NCBI GenBank assembly: GCA_026120035.1
Contig: JALRME010000020.1
Span: 787,652-851,651 of the forward strand
Direction of reading: 5' to 3'
Origin: Coleophoma eucalyptorum
Lineage: Eukaryota; Ascomycota; Leotiomycetes; Helotiales; Dermateaceae
Length of the DNA: 64,000 nucleotides
Of this stretch, positions 37,609 to 49,000 are shown piece after piece (position 1 is the first letter of the stretch; every line of letters starts with the position of its first letter). The notes under the pieces are model-generated. The model made no database searches and was not told the DNA's origin. It was given only the letters and a program-made list of their open reading frames with translations. A program made the translations under genes and the position numbers.

Positions 37609-38034
37609 TTTGTAGCAAGAAACAGTATACTTTAGATGAAAACTACTCTGCTGTTGAAGATATGTGAATGGTACAAGGTCTTGAGTGAAGCTGTGAAGCT
37701 AGAAGGCAGAGACTAGAGGAAGAAAACTAGACAATCTTGTTAGATAGAACCACAGGGGACGCTCCAAGGACTTTATATACCCCATCCTGCTTTTTCTGCT
37801 GATTATTTGCTAAAGTTCTGCGCAACACTAACCAGACATAGCTCAAAGTCCACGATGTTTTGGGCCAAATTTGCATCGTTCCTGTTTGGGCTAGCGTAGC
37901 GCGTCTTACCTCCGTAATCAAGAGCCACCTTAGACGTGATATAATTCATGGCTAGCTTCATAAATGGATTCCATCATTCCAACCTTGTTTGCAAAGCCCT
38001 CAGGTGCGTTACTGGATAAAGCCTGACCATATAA
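37609..38034. promoter_or_regulatory. promoter of MDR reductase
   Basis: The minus strand carries TATATAAA at 37772-37779, about 165 bp upstream of the reductase start at 37608. The rest of the gap is the 3' flank of the upstream regulator. Confidence 0.4.
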
Positions 38035-39809
38035 TCATGCAACCACTTGCCAGAAAATCGATATCAATACCGGGAGTCTAAACGATGGAAGATCAGCGAA
38101 CGTTGCCAGTATTCGAGGCTCATGGGTAACTTCTCTCACATTTGCCAGTAGAGTGGCCTGTCCAAAGCCCATGTTAAAGCCTATCCACGAAAGGCTGCTT
38201 CGTAAGTATTCCCGCATCTTTTCAGGAACGAACGACATCTCAGAAGCAATATATAGCGGATGCATGATAAGCAAGCCTCCAAGATATTTGCCTGGATCTA
38301 AAATCTGGGTGTTTTTCGACTCCTGACTAAGAAAGGCTTGCAAATTCTCTGTCAGATGATAGGGAATGGATGCAATTATATCCTTGACAATATGCTCGGC
38401 TATTTGAGAGAGATCACTGCAGTTATTGCACTCTCCTTTAGCATCTGTGCACTGGATAATGAGAGAGACCAGTAGGAGTCGAGCTGCACGGAAGATGTTC
38501 CAAACACCAGCGACATAGAAATCGAAATACGAGTCGACTCTTCCCGGCCAATACCCAACAGCAATCTTGGATTCTGTGTTGTTCTGACTGATATTCCCGA
38601 TTGTGATGCATTTGAATTCTGTAACTCGACAGTTTTCCCATGTAACAAAACTTTCTTCTAGCGCCATGCATTCCTTCCTAAATTTATCTCGGTCTTTTGA
38701 TACCATTGATGCTTTAGACCTAAACCATAAGGAGTGCACACCCAGTAATAAATCATCGAAACTATTACGTTCACCTCCCAGAGCAGGGATAGAAAACACA
38801 CCGGGAAACTATTTATGTTAGAATATAGTGTCTGTTAAGTTTGGAATGGAGCTTCCAAGAAATAAGGCTTTGCTAACGTTGACATTGTTCTGAACAGTGG
38901 CCAGAAGGTTTAAAGGCGAGATCCCAATTTGGAGAAGAGCTGCGAGACCTTTAGCATGAGCGATATGATCTTGTTGATAAATCTCATCACTCATCGTTAT
39001 CTGAATGAGATTAGCCCATGAACGAGTAAAGTGCTACATAGATATAACGATATGTACTGCATAAAGTCCCAACAACATTGCGATCAGCTTTGTTTCTGTG
39101 CCATTTGCGAAGGTACAACTTTCTATAGTCTTGGCCAAACATCCAACAAGTTCCTGATAGAATATGCTGGCTTTGTGAACCAGTTTTGGCCGATTCAACG
39201 GCTTCCCGTGGGTCGCAAATGCAACAGCTTGGCAAGCTTTTACTAGATCAGACTTGAGCCCTTGGCGATAGGCCATCTTTTCTAAGCGTGTGAGAAATCC
39301 CCGCGAAAGGTTTGCATTGGTCGAAATTGTGCAGTAATCATAAAAGAAAGCCCTCAAAGATAGCCCGTTACTCTCCGCCTGCGATGTTTCTACGGGTAAG
39401 GTGTCTTCGGGTAGCAAGTCGGTGCCAGGGAAAGGGACACGTTTAGGCATCGTACACTTCCGGGCAGTAGTTATGAGTGATGACGACTGCTTGGAGTCGT
39501 GTCCTGCATATAACCGGAACCCAGAAAAGCCTGCATCTTCATAGCCACCACATGCACGATTTGCTTTGATACATCTCATGCAAGACTGGTTCTCAATAAG
39601 TCAGTTTCCTAGAGTGGGAATTTCCAAGGAGGCGAAGCAAATTGGACATACCGGACGAGTGCAATCACACTGCAAGTCGGAAGTTTTCGGTCGCGTCAGT
39701 CAAATATGGATCTTTTAGACAGCTTCCTGCCTTAAGGATGTGGAAGGCAAACCTTTTTCCGTCGCCGCTTACACGAATTACAGCCACGCGAGGGGCCTTT
39801 GTAGACCAT
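38035..39809 (-). CDS. Zn2Cys6 transcription factor
   Basis: Five exons (39809-39753, 39669-39652, 39585-39058, 39000-38878, 38808-38035) give 499 residues, all in phase 0. The zinc cluster is assembled from three exons: GCNSCKRRRKK, CDCTRP (an 18-nt exon) and SCMRCIKANRACGGY, matching C-x2-C-x6-C-x6-C-x2-C-x6-C. The body has the pattern of fungal-specific regulators (KLIAMLLGLYA, HAKGLAALLQIG, LLLGVHSLWFRSKA, VAGVWNIFRAARLLL, HPLYIASEM). Intron 4 uses a GTTAGC donor and TTCTAAC branch and removes an in-frame stop. The gene sits upstream of, and reads toward, the MDR reductase and away from the FAD oxidase, so either could be its target. Confidence 0.85.
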
Positions 39810-40455
39810 TATTGGTACTTTCTACAAGAAACTATCGCTCGGTGTATATCATGAAATCCCAGGAGTAATATTATGAAGCGGAAGGGACGAGTTTAGGATT
39901 ATATAAGGGCCCATCTTACTCGTTTTCCGTTTACAGTTAGCGTTGCGCTTTTCAAATGCTTACTGATCCAATGAGCGGAAACACTACGCTGATTAGCTGT
40001 AGACCATGAAGATAGATTTTGTCAACAAGATACTAACATAGTAGAAGCAGGCGAAGTAGTATATCCCTCGGGTTATCTTTCGCTGAAAGAAAAGCAAGTT
40101 TTATTTATTCTTAATATTAAGTTCAACTCGCTCCAAATTCTTGCTCCTAATTCTAAATTAATTTTCAGCATTAAATAATGAGCAAATGCACCCTTGAATT
40201 CCGGTACAAGGAGCAGAATTAGCAACAAGCTGTCAATAACAACCAGCATACAAAATAAAAGATATTCGGGTTCGGAAAGAGAATGATTTCTTGAATAAAG
40301 ACCTATATTGGCTACATAGAAGCTTATTTTTTACAAGTATAGAATGTGTGGAAAGAAAGTACAAAGGTTGATCTAAGAATACCTTTGGAATATGTAAACA
40401 TGCACCCCCTAAAGTCAAATAACTTTGTGCTATGTGCCGAAAAGTTTACCCCTCC
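39810..40455. promoter_or_regulatory. regulator promoter and intergenic region
   Basis: On the minus strand TATATAA at 39899-39905 lies about 90 bp upstream of the regulator start. The remainder is AT-rich 3' flank of the FAD oxidase gene. Confidence 0.35.
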
Positions 40456-42183
40456 TTACTTGCTTCCAAGCTTGAAACCTCCCCAGTTCAATCTAGAGAA
40501 AACTCCGAGAGAATCATAATCATCCCGAATGCTTCTCATTTTTCGGATATTTTCGACAGGGAAAGCGGCAAAAGGATCTTGGAATTCACCAGCATCGCCC
40601 ATGTACAAAAATTCAGAAGCCAAGCCTTTTGTTTGGCCCTCAAGGTGCCAGTAGTCAACAAATGAGCGCGCCCAGTTGGTCATTCGGAGATCATCCTCTG
40701 CATTAGCCCAGCCGGTAGATAATTGCCACACTAAATCCATTTGTTAGAATCTCATAGTGTTTTGTATTTAAAAAGGGATCTAAGAAGGGTGAGGGTTAGA
40801 CAACACGTCAATACTTACAGATATATGACTGGTCATCATCGAGGCCCCAGGTATTGCCAACGCCATTGTTCTTAGCGACACTTGCAGCACTTGCTGGTAA
40901 GACGTTCATAACCCATGTTGGATAAAGGCCCTCAACATCCTGGACATCTTCCAAAGCAACCTTCCATGCTTTGTAGATATTGTACAGATGGTCAAAATCT
41001 GGTGTAACAGTCTTGTGAGCAAATTGTACACTGGCTACCTGTTAGCATATAAGGCATGAAAGGCCATTGAAATATATAAATACTTACCGGAACATCTGGT
41101 TAGGGGTTTCGAACTGATTATGCCACTCGATAGGACGAGTAACGTTGTTCACAGTCAATAGTGAAGGGATGGCTGAGAAGTTTGCAAATCGAGATGGCGG
41201 TGACTCATCGCCTTCTTGTACACCCAACAACATAGGAGCCATTGTCTGTGTTGTAACGTTATAGGAAATACTGATAACCGAGCCTGCAGCAATATCCGGG
41301 CCATCGTTTAAGGCCATATTGACAGTTGCGGCAATGAAATCTGGGATTGCAGCCTCATCAAACGACTGAATAGTTGTGCTGATTAGAGGAATAGGGAGGG
41401 CTTGGATAGTGTACTTGGTAACGATGCCGAAGTTGCCAGCACCACCCTTCAAAGCCCAAAAGAGATCAGGGTTTGATGTCTTGTTTGCGACTACTTGAGT
41501 ACCGTTTCCAAGAACTACGTCGTAGCTAAGAACAGTGTCCATAGCCATACCGTATTTGTTAATGAGGTAGTGGAAACCTCCAATAAGCTCTAAACCAGAA
41601 ACTCCGATAGTCTTAAGACGCCCACCGATGCAATACAATCCATATTCATCAAGAGCTTGATAGACATCAACCCATCTATTACCAGGACCAACATCAATGC
41701 TCGAGTTGTCAGCGGCGACTTTTAGATGGTTCATATCGTTAAGGGCGAGAAGAACACCACCATTGATGTTATTGGAGCCTGGAAACTATATCTTTGGTCA
41801 GCATATTCATCAATGGCTGAAGGTAGAATGTTGTATACGTTCATGTGCCCTCCTCCTCGGATAGCGAACTGGGTACCACAGGATGTAAACGTCTTGACAG
41901 CAGTAGAGACTTGGTCTGCATCTGTGGGCATGAAAATGCACGAGGGCAAAAGATCAGCCCGAGTATCCCAGTAATTGATCGTCTCCTCAGTATAGTTTGT
42001 CGAGTTCGAGGTAAGAACCAAGCTGCCATACTGGGAAGCCAATTGAGTACAGGCACATTGTGCGCCAGTAAGCAAGTTTACTGAAGGAATTGCAGAAGTG
42101 GTATTTGACGAAGTGGTGTTTTGCGCATTTGCAGCTGCGGCAGCCAGGAGACTTCCAGAAAGAGCTGGTTTCGAAAACAACAT
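40456..42183 (-). CDS. secreted FAD-linked oxidase (BBE/6-hydroxynicotine oxidase-like)
   Basis: Four exons (42183-41839, 41785-41088, 41030-40819, 40730-40456) give 509 residues. A signal peptide (SLLAAAAANAQ) leads into a FAD-binding PCMH domain. The flavin-linking His is about residue 113 in AIRGGGHMN, followed across an intron by FPGSNNINGG. The second site where berberine-bridge enzymes have Cys reads IGGRLKTIGVSGLELIGG, so attachment is probably to a single His. FWALKGGAGNFGIVTKY is the usual domain end, and the C-terminal TGWANAEDDLRMTNWAR region fits the BBE tail. Several N-glycosylation sequons are present. It should oxidise a small molecule with O2 outside the cell or in the secretory path. 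Confidence 0.9.
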
Positions 42184-42260
42184 GTTGAAGCAAATATAAC
42201 TAAAAGATTGACTGGTTGAGAGAATGAAGATGGCTTTCTTTTCATGGACAGACGAGGCCC

Positions 42261-42266
42261 TTTATA
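42261..42266 (-). promoter_or_regulatory. TATA box of FAD oxidase gene
   Basis: TATAAA on the minus strand lies 78 bp upstream of the start codon at 42183, a typical spacing. Confidence 0.5.
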
Positions 42267-42966
42267 CGTCATGAATGTTTGTCGGCCTAGATTACTAGAT
42301 TAAGTGACGATTTTCCTTACGTGCTCACATTATAGGACTAGACAGGAGTAGACGGCCATTGCGTGGCTCAGATCCGAATTACAGGCATGTATCCGAGCGT
42401 AGCCCAGGAATCCACTTTTAATTCTTAATACCTTTAGAAATAGAGTTTAACCCACAATAGTATAGAAGAAACAAAACGTTCATCTGATGCCGATAGCCCA
42501 CTAAACGCAGATCACAGGCCACGTTCAATTGTAGGTTAAGTTTATGGGGAACCTACCCTTCGCGGACTCATCCAAAAATAGGGCCGGCACATAATGGTAA
42601 ATCAGGCGAAAGGATCAAGGATCACACTGGCTAATCTCAAAGGATAATCAGTATGCATGAAATCTCCACAGCCTTGAATGTACTGGTAGTGGCCGATCAT
42701 TACTGATTTATTTCTCACACCTTTACAATCGATGCTTTGCAGCTCACCATAATGAAAAGGTAGCACACGGTAGTATTAGAGATCTGGAATACTTACTGTA
42801 CGGAATTATAGACTGCTGTATACTTTATCGAGATCGCTGCCAACTTCTCCAGTGCATAATGAGAATGATACGGTGAAAAATATAAGATACTGCGGGGTGA
42901 GATATTTCGATATAACTTCTCTTCACTGTAAACAACAATGCGTTATTAATTATTGGGGCATCCTTT

Positions 42967-42998
42967 ACATCGCACTCGCACTCGTACTCGCACTCGGG
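42967..42998. repeat. CACTCG hexamer microsatellite
   Basis: Four to five near-perfect CACTCG/TACTCG units lie in tandem (CGCACTCGCACTCGTACTCG and on). No gene is near. Confidence 0.6.
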
Positions 42999-43190
42999 AA
43001 GAGAATACATATGATTGGAAAGATGCATGTTAGGAAGCAGGGGGATTTCCAAGATTCTCAATGATTTTCCGTGATTATCCGGAAAAGAAACAATTGAGAT
43101 AAACTCTTCTCTATCGGTTCTAGGGATCATCGCTTTAAATTGCTGTCAGGGACATAGTAGTCGTAGATCTACTGTTTACTGTTATTGGAC

Positions 43191-43283
43191 TGCGAATGGC
43201 GAAAGACAAAGGGCGAACAGCGACAAGCGAAGAGCGAAGAACGAATAGCGAATAGCGAAAATCCAAAAATCGAAAGCCGAGAA
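43191..43283. repeat. degenerate GCGAA-type purine-rich repeat
   Basis: About ten imperfect 7-10 bp units of the form GCGAAnA (for example AGCGAAGAGCGAAGAACGAA) give a strongly strand-asymmetric, purine-rich stretch. Confidence 0.6.
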
Positions 43284-46060
43284 GTCTACCGGACAAATAC
43301 TAATAAGCAAGAGCGATGTCAGCTCGATGCGTGTTTTTTTTTCCTACTTGCGATTCTCCTTGACTGGAACATAACCGGCTGAAGAAGAGCCTCCTACACT
43401 GCTCTGGCAAAGATACAGTCGAAGTAGAAACTTTGCTCGATACCGCGATTGTATATGCGTTAACAAGTGTTCCGTAGCACGTGTCTTCGAATAATAACCA
43501 ACGCGGACTAATCTAGTTTCTGGGATCACCGGACATGGAGTCAGTTGTATGTTTCACTTCCATAATTTCTTGACCTAAATGGGGGTACTACTAAGCGTCG
43601 TATAGTAGCGCAACCTAATAATCCCCCTACTTTGGCAAGGAATGGCCTGGTATACCTCTCCTGCGATGAATCCCGTCTTCTCGTCTTAAGCAGAGCATTA
43701 TCCTCGTTTTTATCCATTGTTCCCGCTAAAATGATGATCGCGAAGTGATCTGGCACATTTTACGAATCCTGATAGTGTTGGGAGACTCCCGAGGCCGTAG
43801 TGCAGCTTTGCCACATAGGGTGTTGCCAGAAGCTCTAATGGAAGTGGACAGCTCATAACTCTGCTACACCTGAAGAGCATCGAGATGGTCATCTTGCAAT
43901 TTAAAAGAGGCTGGCAGGTGCAGAAAGAAACCTTCTCGGCACGTGTTTCAAGCGTTCAGCCGCTTCAAACAACTCTTCGAATTGACAATGTAATGTACCA
44001 CGAGCCCGGATATTCCAAACAGCGAGACAAGAGAACCTACTTAAACTTGCGTGGTTTGATTCAAGGTCGCGGTCTAAATTTCTAGAGAGTTATTGGAGAA
44101 TGAAACTCACATATATGAGTAGAACCTACCTGCGCTCCAGGGCTAGCACATCATTATTCGCAAAACAAATCAGATATCTGCCTTGTTGGGACCTGGTTCA
44201 AGTTTCTTACAGAACAACTCTACTGGTATATTGATTATTCGAATTGTGCTTTGGGCCCAGTGAAGCCAAGGGCATATAGAGCGCTATGGTGGTCTTACTC
44301 TTCTTCTCTTGGTTCTCCGGCTATATTCGATGAAAGTTTTTCAAATTTGATCTGATGATGGAGATTGTTCAAACACGGCCAAGGAATAAGGTCTCCATGG
44401 ACAAGTCAAAAGTGGCAGTATCTCATTGGAAGTAAATATATGAAGACAGCATTGGCAGCGAAGGTTTGTGGTCATTGGAAAGTGATTTTATCCCTACCCA
44501 ATGGAAGAAAACATAACTTTAGACAACTTGTCAAGCAATATCCCTGATCCGGACTCAACCCTCGTCCTAAATTTCCTCGAGACCTTGATGTCACGAGCTC
44601 GAAATAAGGGATCTGCTATATAAGGGTCAATTGACTTTGCATCTGGTGAAAACAGCTGGGTATATTCACGGGGATAGGCATTAAGTGCTATACAGACAGT
44701 AAAGACAGGGGTATTGGCATCAGGAAATGTACTACTACAATTATATGAGGGAATTATTCGGCGTGCTTTTGAATTAAGTAAGATTTAAAGGACGATATTC
44801 ATTATAGAGAAGGTTGTTGTAATTCGAGCATCGGCATGAGCTAGCGACTACTAGACGGATGTCCCTCGTTTAGTAACTTCAAAGAAAAGTAGTATAAAAG
44901 AAAAACAACACCAAGCTAGATTTTATGGTTCAGAAATGAGAATACAGAGTCAGAGGCTTAGCTCAAAGTTTTAGCAACGGAACATAGATATTTGATGGAT
45001 ACACTTATTAAGCAAGACCTGCTGTTGTATACGTTGTATAATAATATAGTTTTTATTGTGAAGATAAACGTTGTCAAAGAGAGGATCTAGAAAACGATAA
45101 ATACTAGCTTCGGGAGAGCGAAAAACGCTCTCTGAACAGTGTCGGACGAAGGTGAAGAATTGAACCTCCTATGTTAGATGCTCTCGTGAATATCTACTAG
45201 AAAAGCTTGCGTTGTATTAGCATAAAAGATGAGAAGTCGGTAAATCAATGTCCAACCTACCGAGTTTTGTTCTGGCGGACCGGGCCGCAGAACAACAACA
45301 AAAATGCTAACCGGTGCAGGGACCAAAGAGACTACAATAGCTTTCTTTGCATGGAACTAGCAAGTTAAGGTTACTAGCGCAATTGACTTCCTAGGGTAGT
45401 GCAAACCTATCATTATACTAATACTGCCCATCGCGATAGTCTTTCTCCAAAGGTGTGGTGCGAATATCTGAAGGCTCGGTAGTAATTGTGATTGTACTTC
45501 GTTTCACATGATGATCACGACTTTTGGTTCGTCTCTACGGTAGGTTCGTAAACGTTGTCATTATAGGCTGCCATCACAATGAACACTAGGCGATGGATGC
45601 TGATAATAATTCTTGATTGGATCCTGAAGTTGCCCCTTATTCGTGGCCCAAGGGCGGCGGTATATGATATATCTGTTTGATTGGGAAAGACAACCCGGTG
45701 GCTTGTGCTGACGGCTTAAGTTGCGCCTTGGCCCGGCTGTGCTGGCACTCTGGTTTTTGGTTCATGCCTACTTAATGGGGCACGTTTAGCTTTCTGCTGT
45801 GTTGGAACCTCAATTGATACGCAGCCTCACTCTACGTGGGAATACCTTCATTTATTTAACCAAATATCGCGGGTACCAAACGATTTGGCGTGGGAGGTCT
45901 TTCTGAAAGTATCCTGCCTACATTTTACATATTTGCCTCGTCGAATCAACCATTCTTGACAGCTTCGTTTCTCTTCCCCAAGCACAAGTCCCCTCAGCCT
46001 TATCTGAGGCCTCCAACAGATACCAGTGCCATTTTTCCTCTGTCCTGTCGCAACGCTATC

Positions 46061-49000
46061 ATGGAGCCCATAGGACTTGGTGTTGGCTTGCTTGGCGTCT
46101 TCGGTACCTGTATGCAAATCCTCGAGATTTCTGACTCTTTCAGGGCATTCGGAGAAGAGTCACGCCAGCACTTTGCTATACTGGAAGCAGATAAGATACG
46201 GTTTCGAGAATGGGCTAGTGCTGTGGGTATTTCGAAGGGAAACCTAGACGAAATTCACAGCGCGCGGCTTGATGATCCGAATATCGCCAACGCCGTCAAA
46301 CTGGTGTTGCAAAGTATTTGTGAAACATTAGGTGCTGGTGAAAAGACGCAGTCTCGACTCAAAGCACAATTCAAGGATAATGAGAATAACTTACAATCCA
46401 GACTCGACTTTTCAACGGAAGCGACGAGGAAAAAAGTTGAATCGAATGCATCAGTGAAAGGGAGACTAGATTGGACCTTTCGACGAAGAGGCAAGTTTAC
46501 GAATCAGGTTGAAATGTTCCGAAGGTTGCTAGATCAACTATTTGGCCTCGTGCCTCCACCGCATAGTAACTACCTTGAGCTTTCAAATGGTGGTCCTGAT
46601 ATGAAGGAAGCAAAAGGTAACCCCATTTCCAGTCATAATTTTTCCTTTACTGACATATTATACTTATAGATAGTACACTAATATTCACGGACGCATCCAC
46701 TTCTTTTCAAACAGATATTCAAATTTTTCTAAGAGAAACGCAAGAGTCAGCACGACACTGCGCTTTGAAAAATATTGATGAGTGGCTTGACGCAACTAGC
46801 ACTGATCGTCAATTTGAAGATTATATAGAAAGCCGCTTAGATGGAACTTGCGAGTGGATATTCAACCACCCCATGTTCCAAGCCTGGCTACAACCCAGTC
46901 AAGACTCGACATCCAAATTCCTTTGGATTCATGGTAGTGCGGGACAAGGAAAATCTGTCTTATGCGCTAAAATTGTGGAATACTTACAAAACTCTCAATC
47001 TCAGCCGCTAGCTTTTTTCTTTTCCTCAGCTCATGCTCGAGCCGGAGGGAAGCCGAAGGAAATAGCTCGTTCTTGGCTCTCGCAATTAGCTAGTCAGGAT
47101 TCCGATGCATTGGACACTATCCGAGGTTACAGAGAAGAAAAAGACTCTGGAACCCGAGCGCTGCAACCTAGGATCTGGGATATCATGAAGGACATCCTTC
47201 AGAATAGAGCTCAACAAATTTTAGTCTTGGATGGACTGGACGAGTATGATCGAGCGGAAGACAATCGTTTCTCCTTCCTACGAGAATTGAAAGCCCGTGT
47301 GAAGGCTACTAGTATACGTGTTCTTCTTGTGAGCCGTGATGAAATTGATATCAGGCTGGGTGTTCAACCTCAGGATGATGATGGGATTGCATGCTGGACG
47401 TTACTGGACTGTGGAATCTCGGAAGAAATTGTACATCCTGATATTGCTCGGTTCTCTCAACAGATTGTCGACCAGAAGCTTTCGAAGAAAGACCCCCAGC
47501 TGCGACAAGATATTGCACAGCAGATGGCAGATAAGTGTCAAGGTATGTTCTTGTGGGTTCAAATGCAACAGGATCGCCTACGGAGTACAAAGAGCCCCAA
47601 GCAATTACAAGACATTGTTAACAAAATGCCACTTGGTCTCACTAAAACTTACGAGAGAAACTGGAGAGCTATACAAATGAGGGACGAAGATGAGCGTGAG
47701 CGCGCGATAGGAATCTTGCGCTGGGTCGTGTACTCCTTGCGCCCGCTGACGGTCTCCGAGTTGACAGATGCTCTCTTGATCCTCAATTGTGATGCTGAGG
47801 ACGAAGAGTTACCTATTGATGAGCTACCTGAAGCTTTCGATGATGAGTACATAAATCACGAAATCAAAGATATATGTGGAAATCTGGTAGATGTTCGAAC
47901 TTCAGGGCCACCAGACTCACCAGGATCACGGACTATTCAACTGGTCCATTTTTCAGCACGGGAATTTCTGCTCTCCGTGCTTCCTCTTCCATATAAGTTT
48001 GCAATTCTTGAACCACAGAAAATTGCAGAAGAGTATCATAATGCATACTTGGCAGAGATGTGTCTTCGATACCTTAACTTTCCACAGGTCTGGGAGGCTC
48101 CGGAAGCCCAACAACGCTTAGAGAATAACGAAACACTTCGCCCATTCGTCACCTATGCATCAATATCTTGGCCCAATCACTTCAAGACAGATCATTCATC
48201 CTTAACAAGAATATCCCAGAAGTTCCTGCAAGAAGATAATCCCTGTTTCCAAAACTGGCGTGGTCATTTCGAATCAAAGTATATTCCAGGCGAGGATGAA
48301 GACGACAGCCCGAACCAAGAATATGTATCAGGAACACCACTGTATTATATGGTTCTTTTTGGTATATTCCCAACTATTAAGTTGCCCTCTCAAATTATAG
48401 AAAGAGATCTAGACCGAGGTGGTGGCCGTCTTGGGTCGCCGTTATCAGCTGCATGCTCTACGGGCCATTCGCAAGCGTTCCAAAGCCTGATTGATTTGGG
48501 CGCGGAAGTCAATGCCGAAGGTGGACAATTCGGCAGCGCTTTGAACACAGCTGTATTGGAGAATGAAGAAAAAATAGTACGCAGATTAGTAGAGCTAGGT
48601 GCCAGCCAGGATACTCGAGACTTTAATGGTTGCACTGCTATATACATCGCGTCTATAAGAGGACATAACAGTTTGTTGCAGCTGTTGCTCCAACACGGTG
48701 GCGATGCTAAAGCCACTAATACATACGGTTGGAGCCCGTTGAATGTGGCATCCGATGAAGGGCATCTAGAGATCACTCGTATATTGTTGGAGGCGGGCGC
48801 CGACCTAAATGTTCCAAATGAAGAGGGATGGACACCTCTCAACTCTGCCTGTAATAACGGCCACTTCGAAGTTGCTCGTCTATTACTAGACAAGGGTGCG
48901 GATCTAAATCTTCCAAATAAAGCTGGATGGACGCCTCTCAATTCCGCCTGTGATAGCGGCCATCGAGAAATTGCTCGTTTGTTGCTAGACAAGGGTGCGG

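Larger units (their letters stand above)
42184..46060. other. 3.9-kb gene-poor region
   Basis: No open frame in this stretch has a motif, splice context or length that supports a gene. It contains two simple-sequence tracts (about 42967-42998 and 43191-43283) and otherwise AT-rich DNA. No transposase motif or terminal repeat was recognised. Confidence 0.45.
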
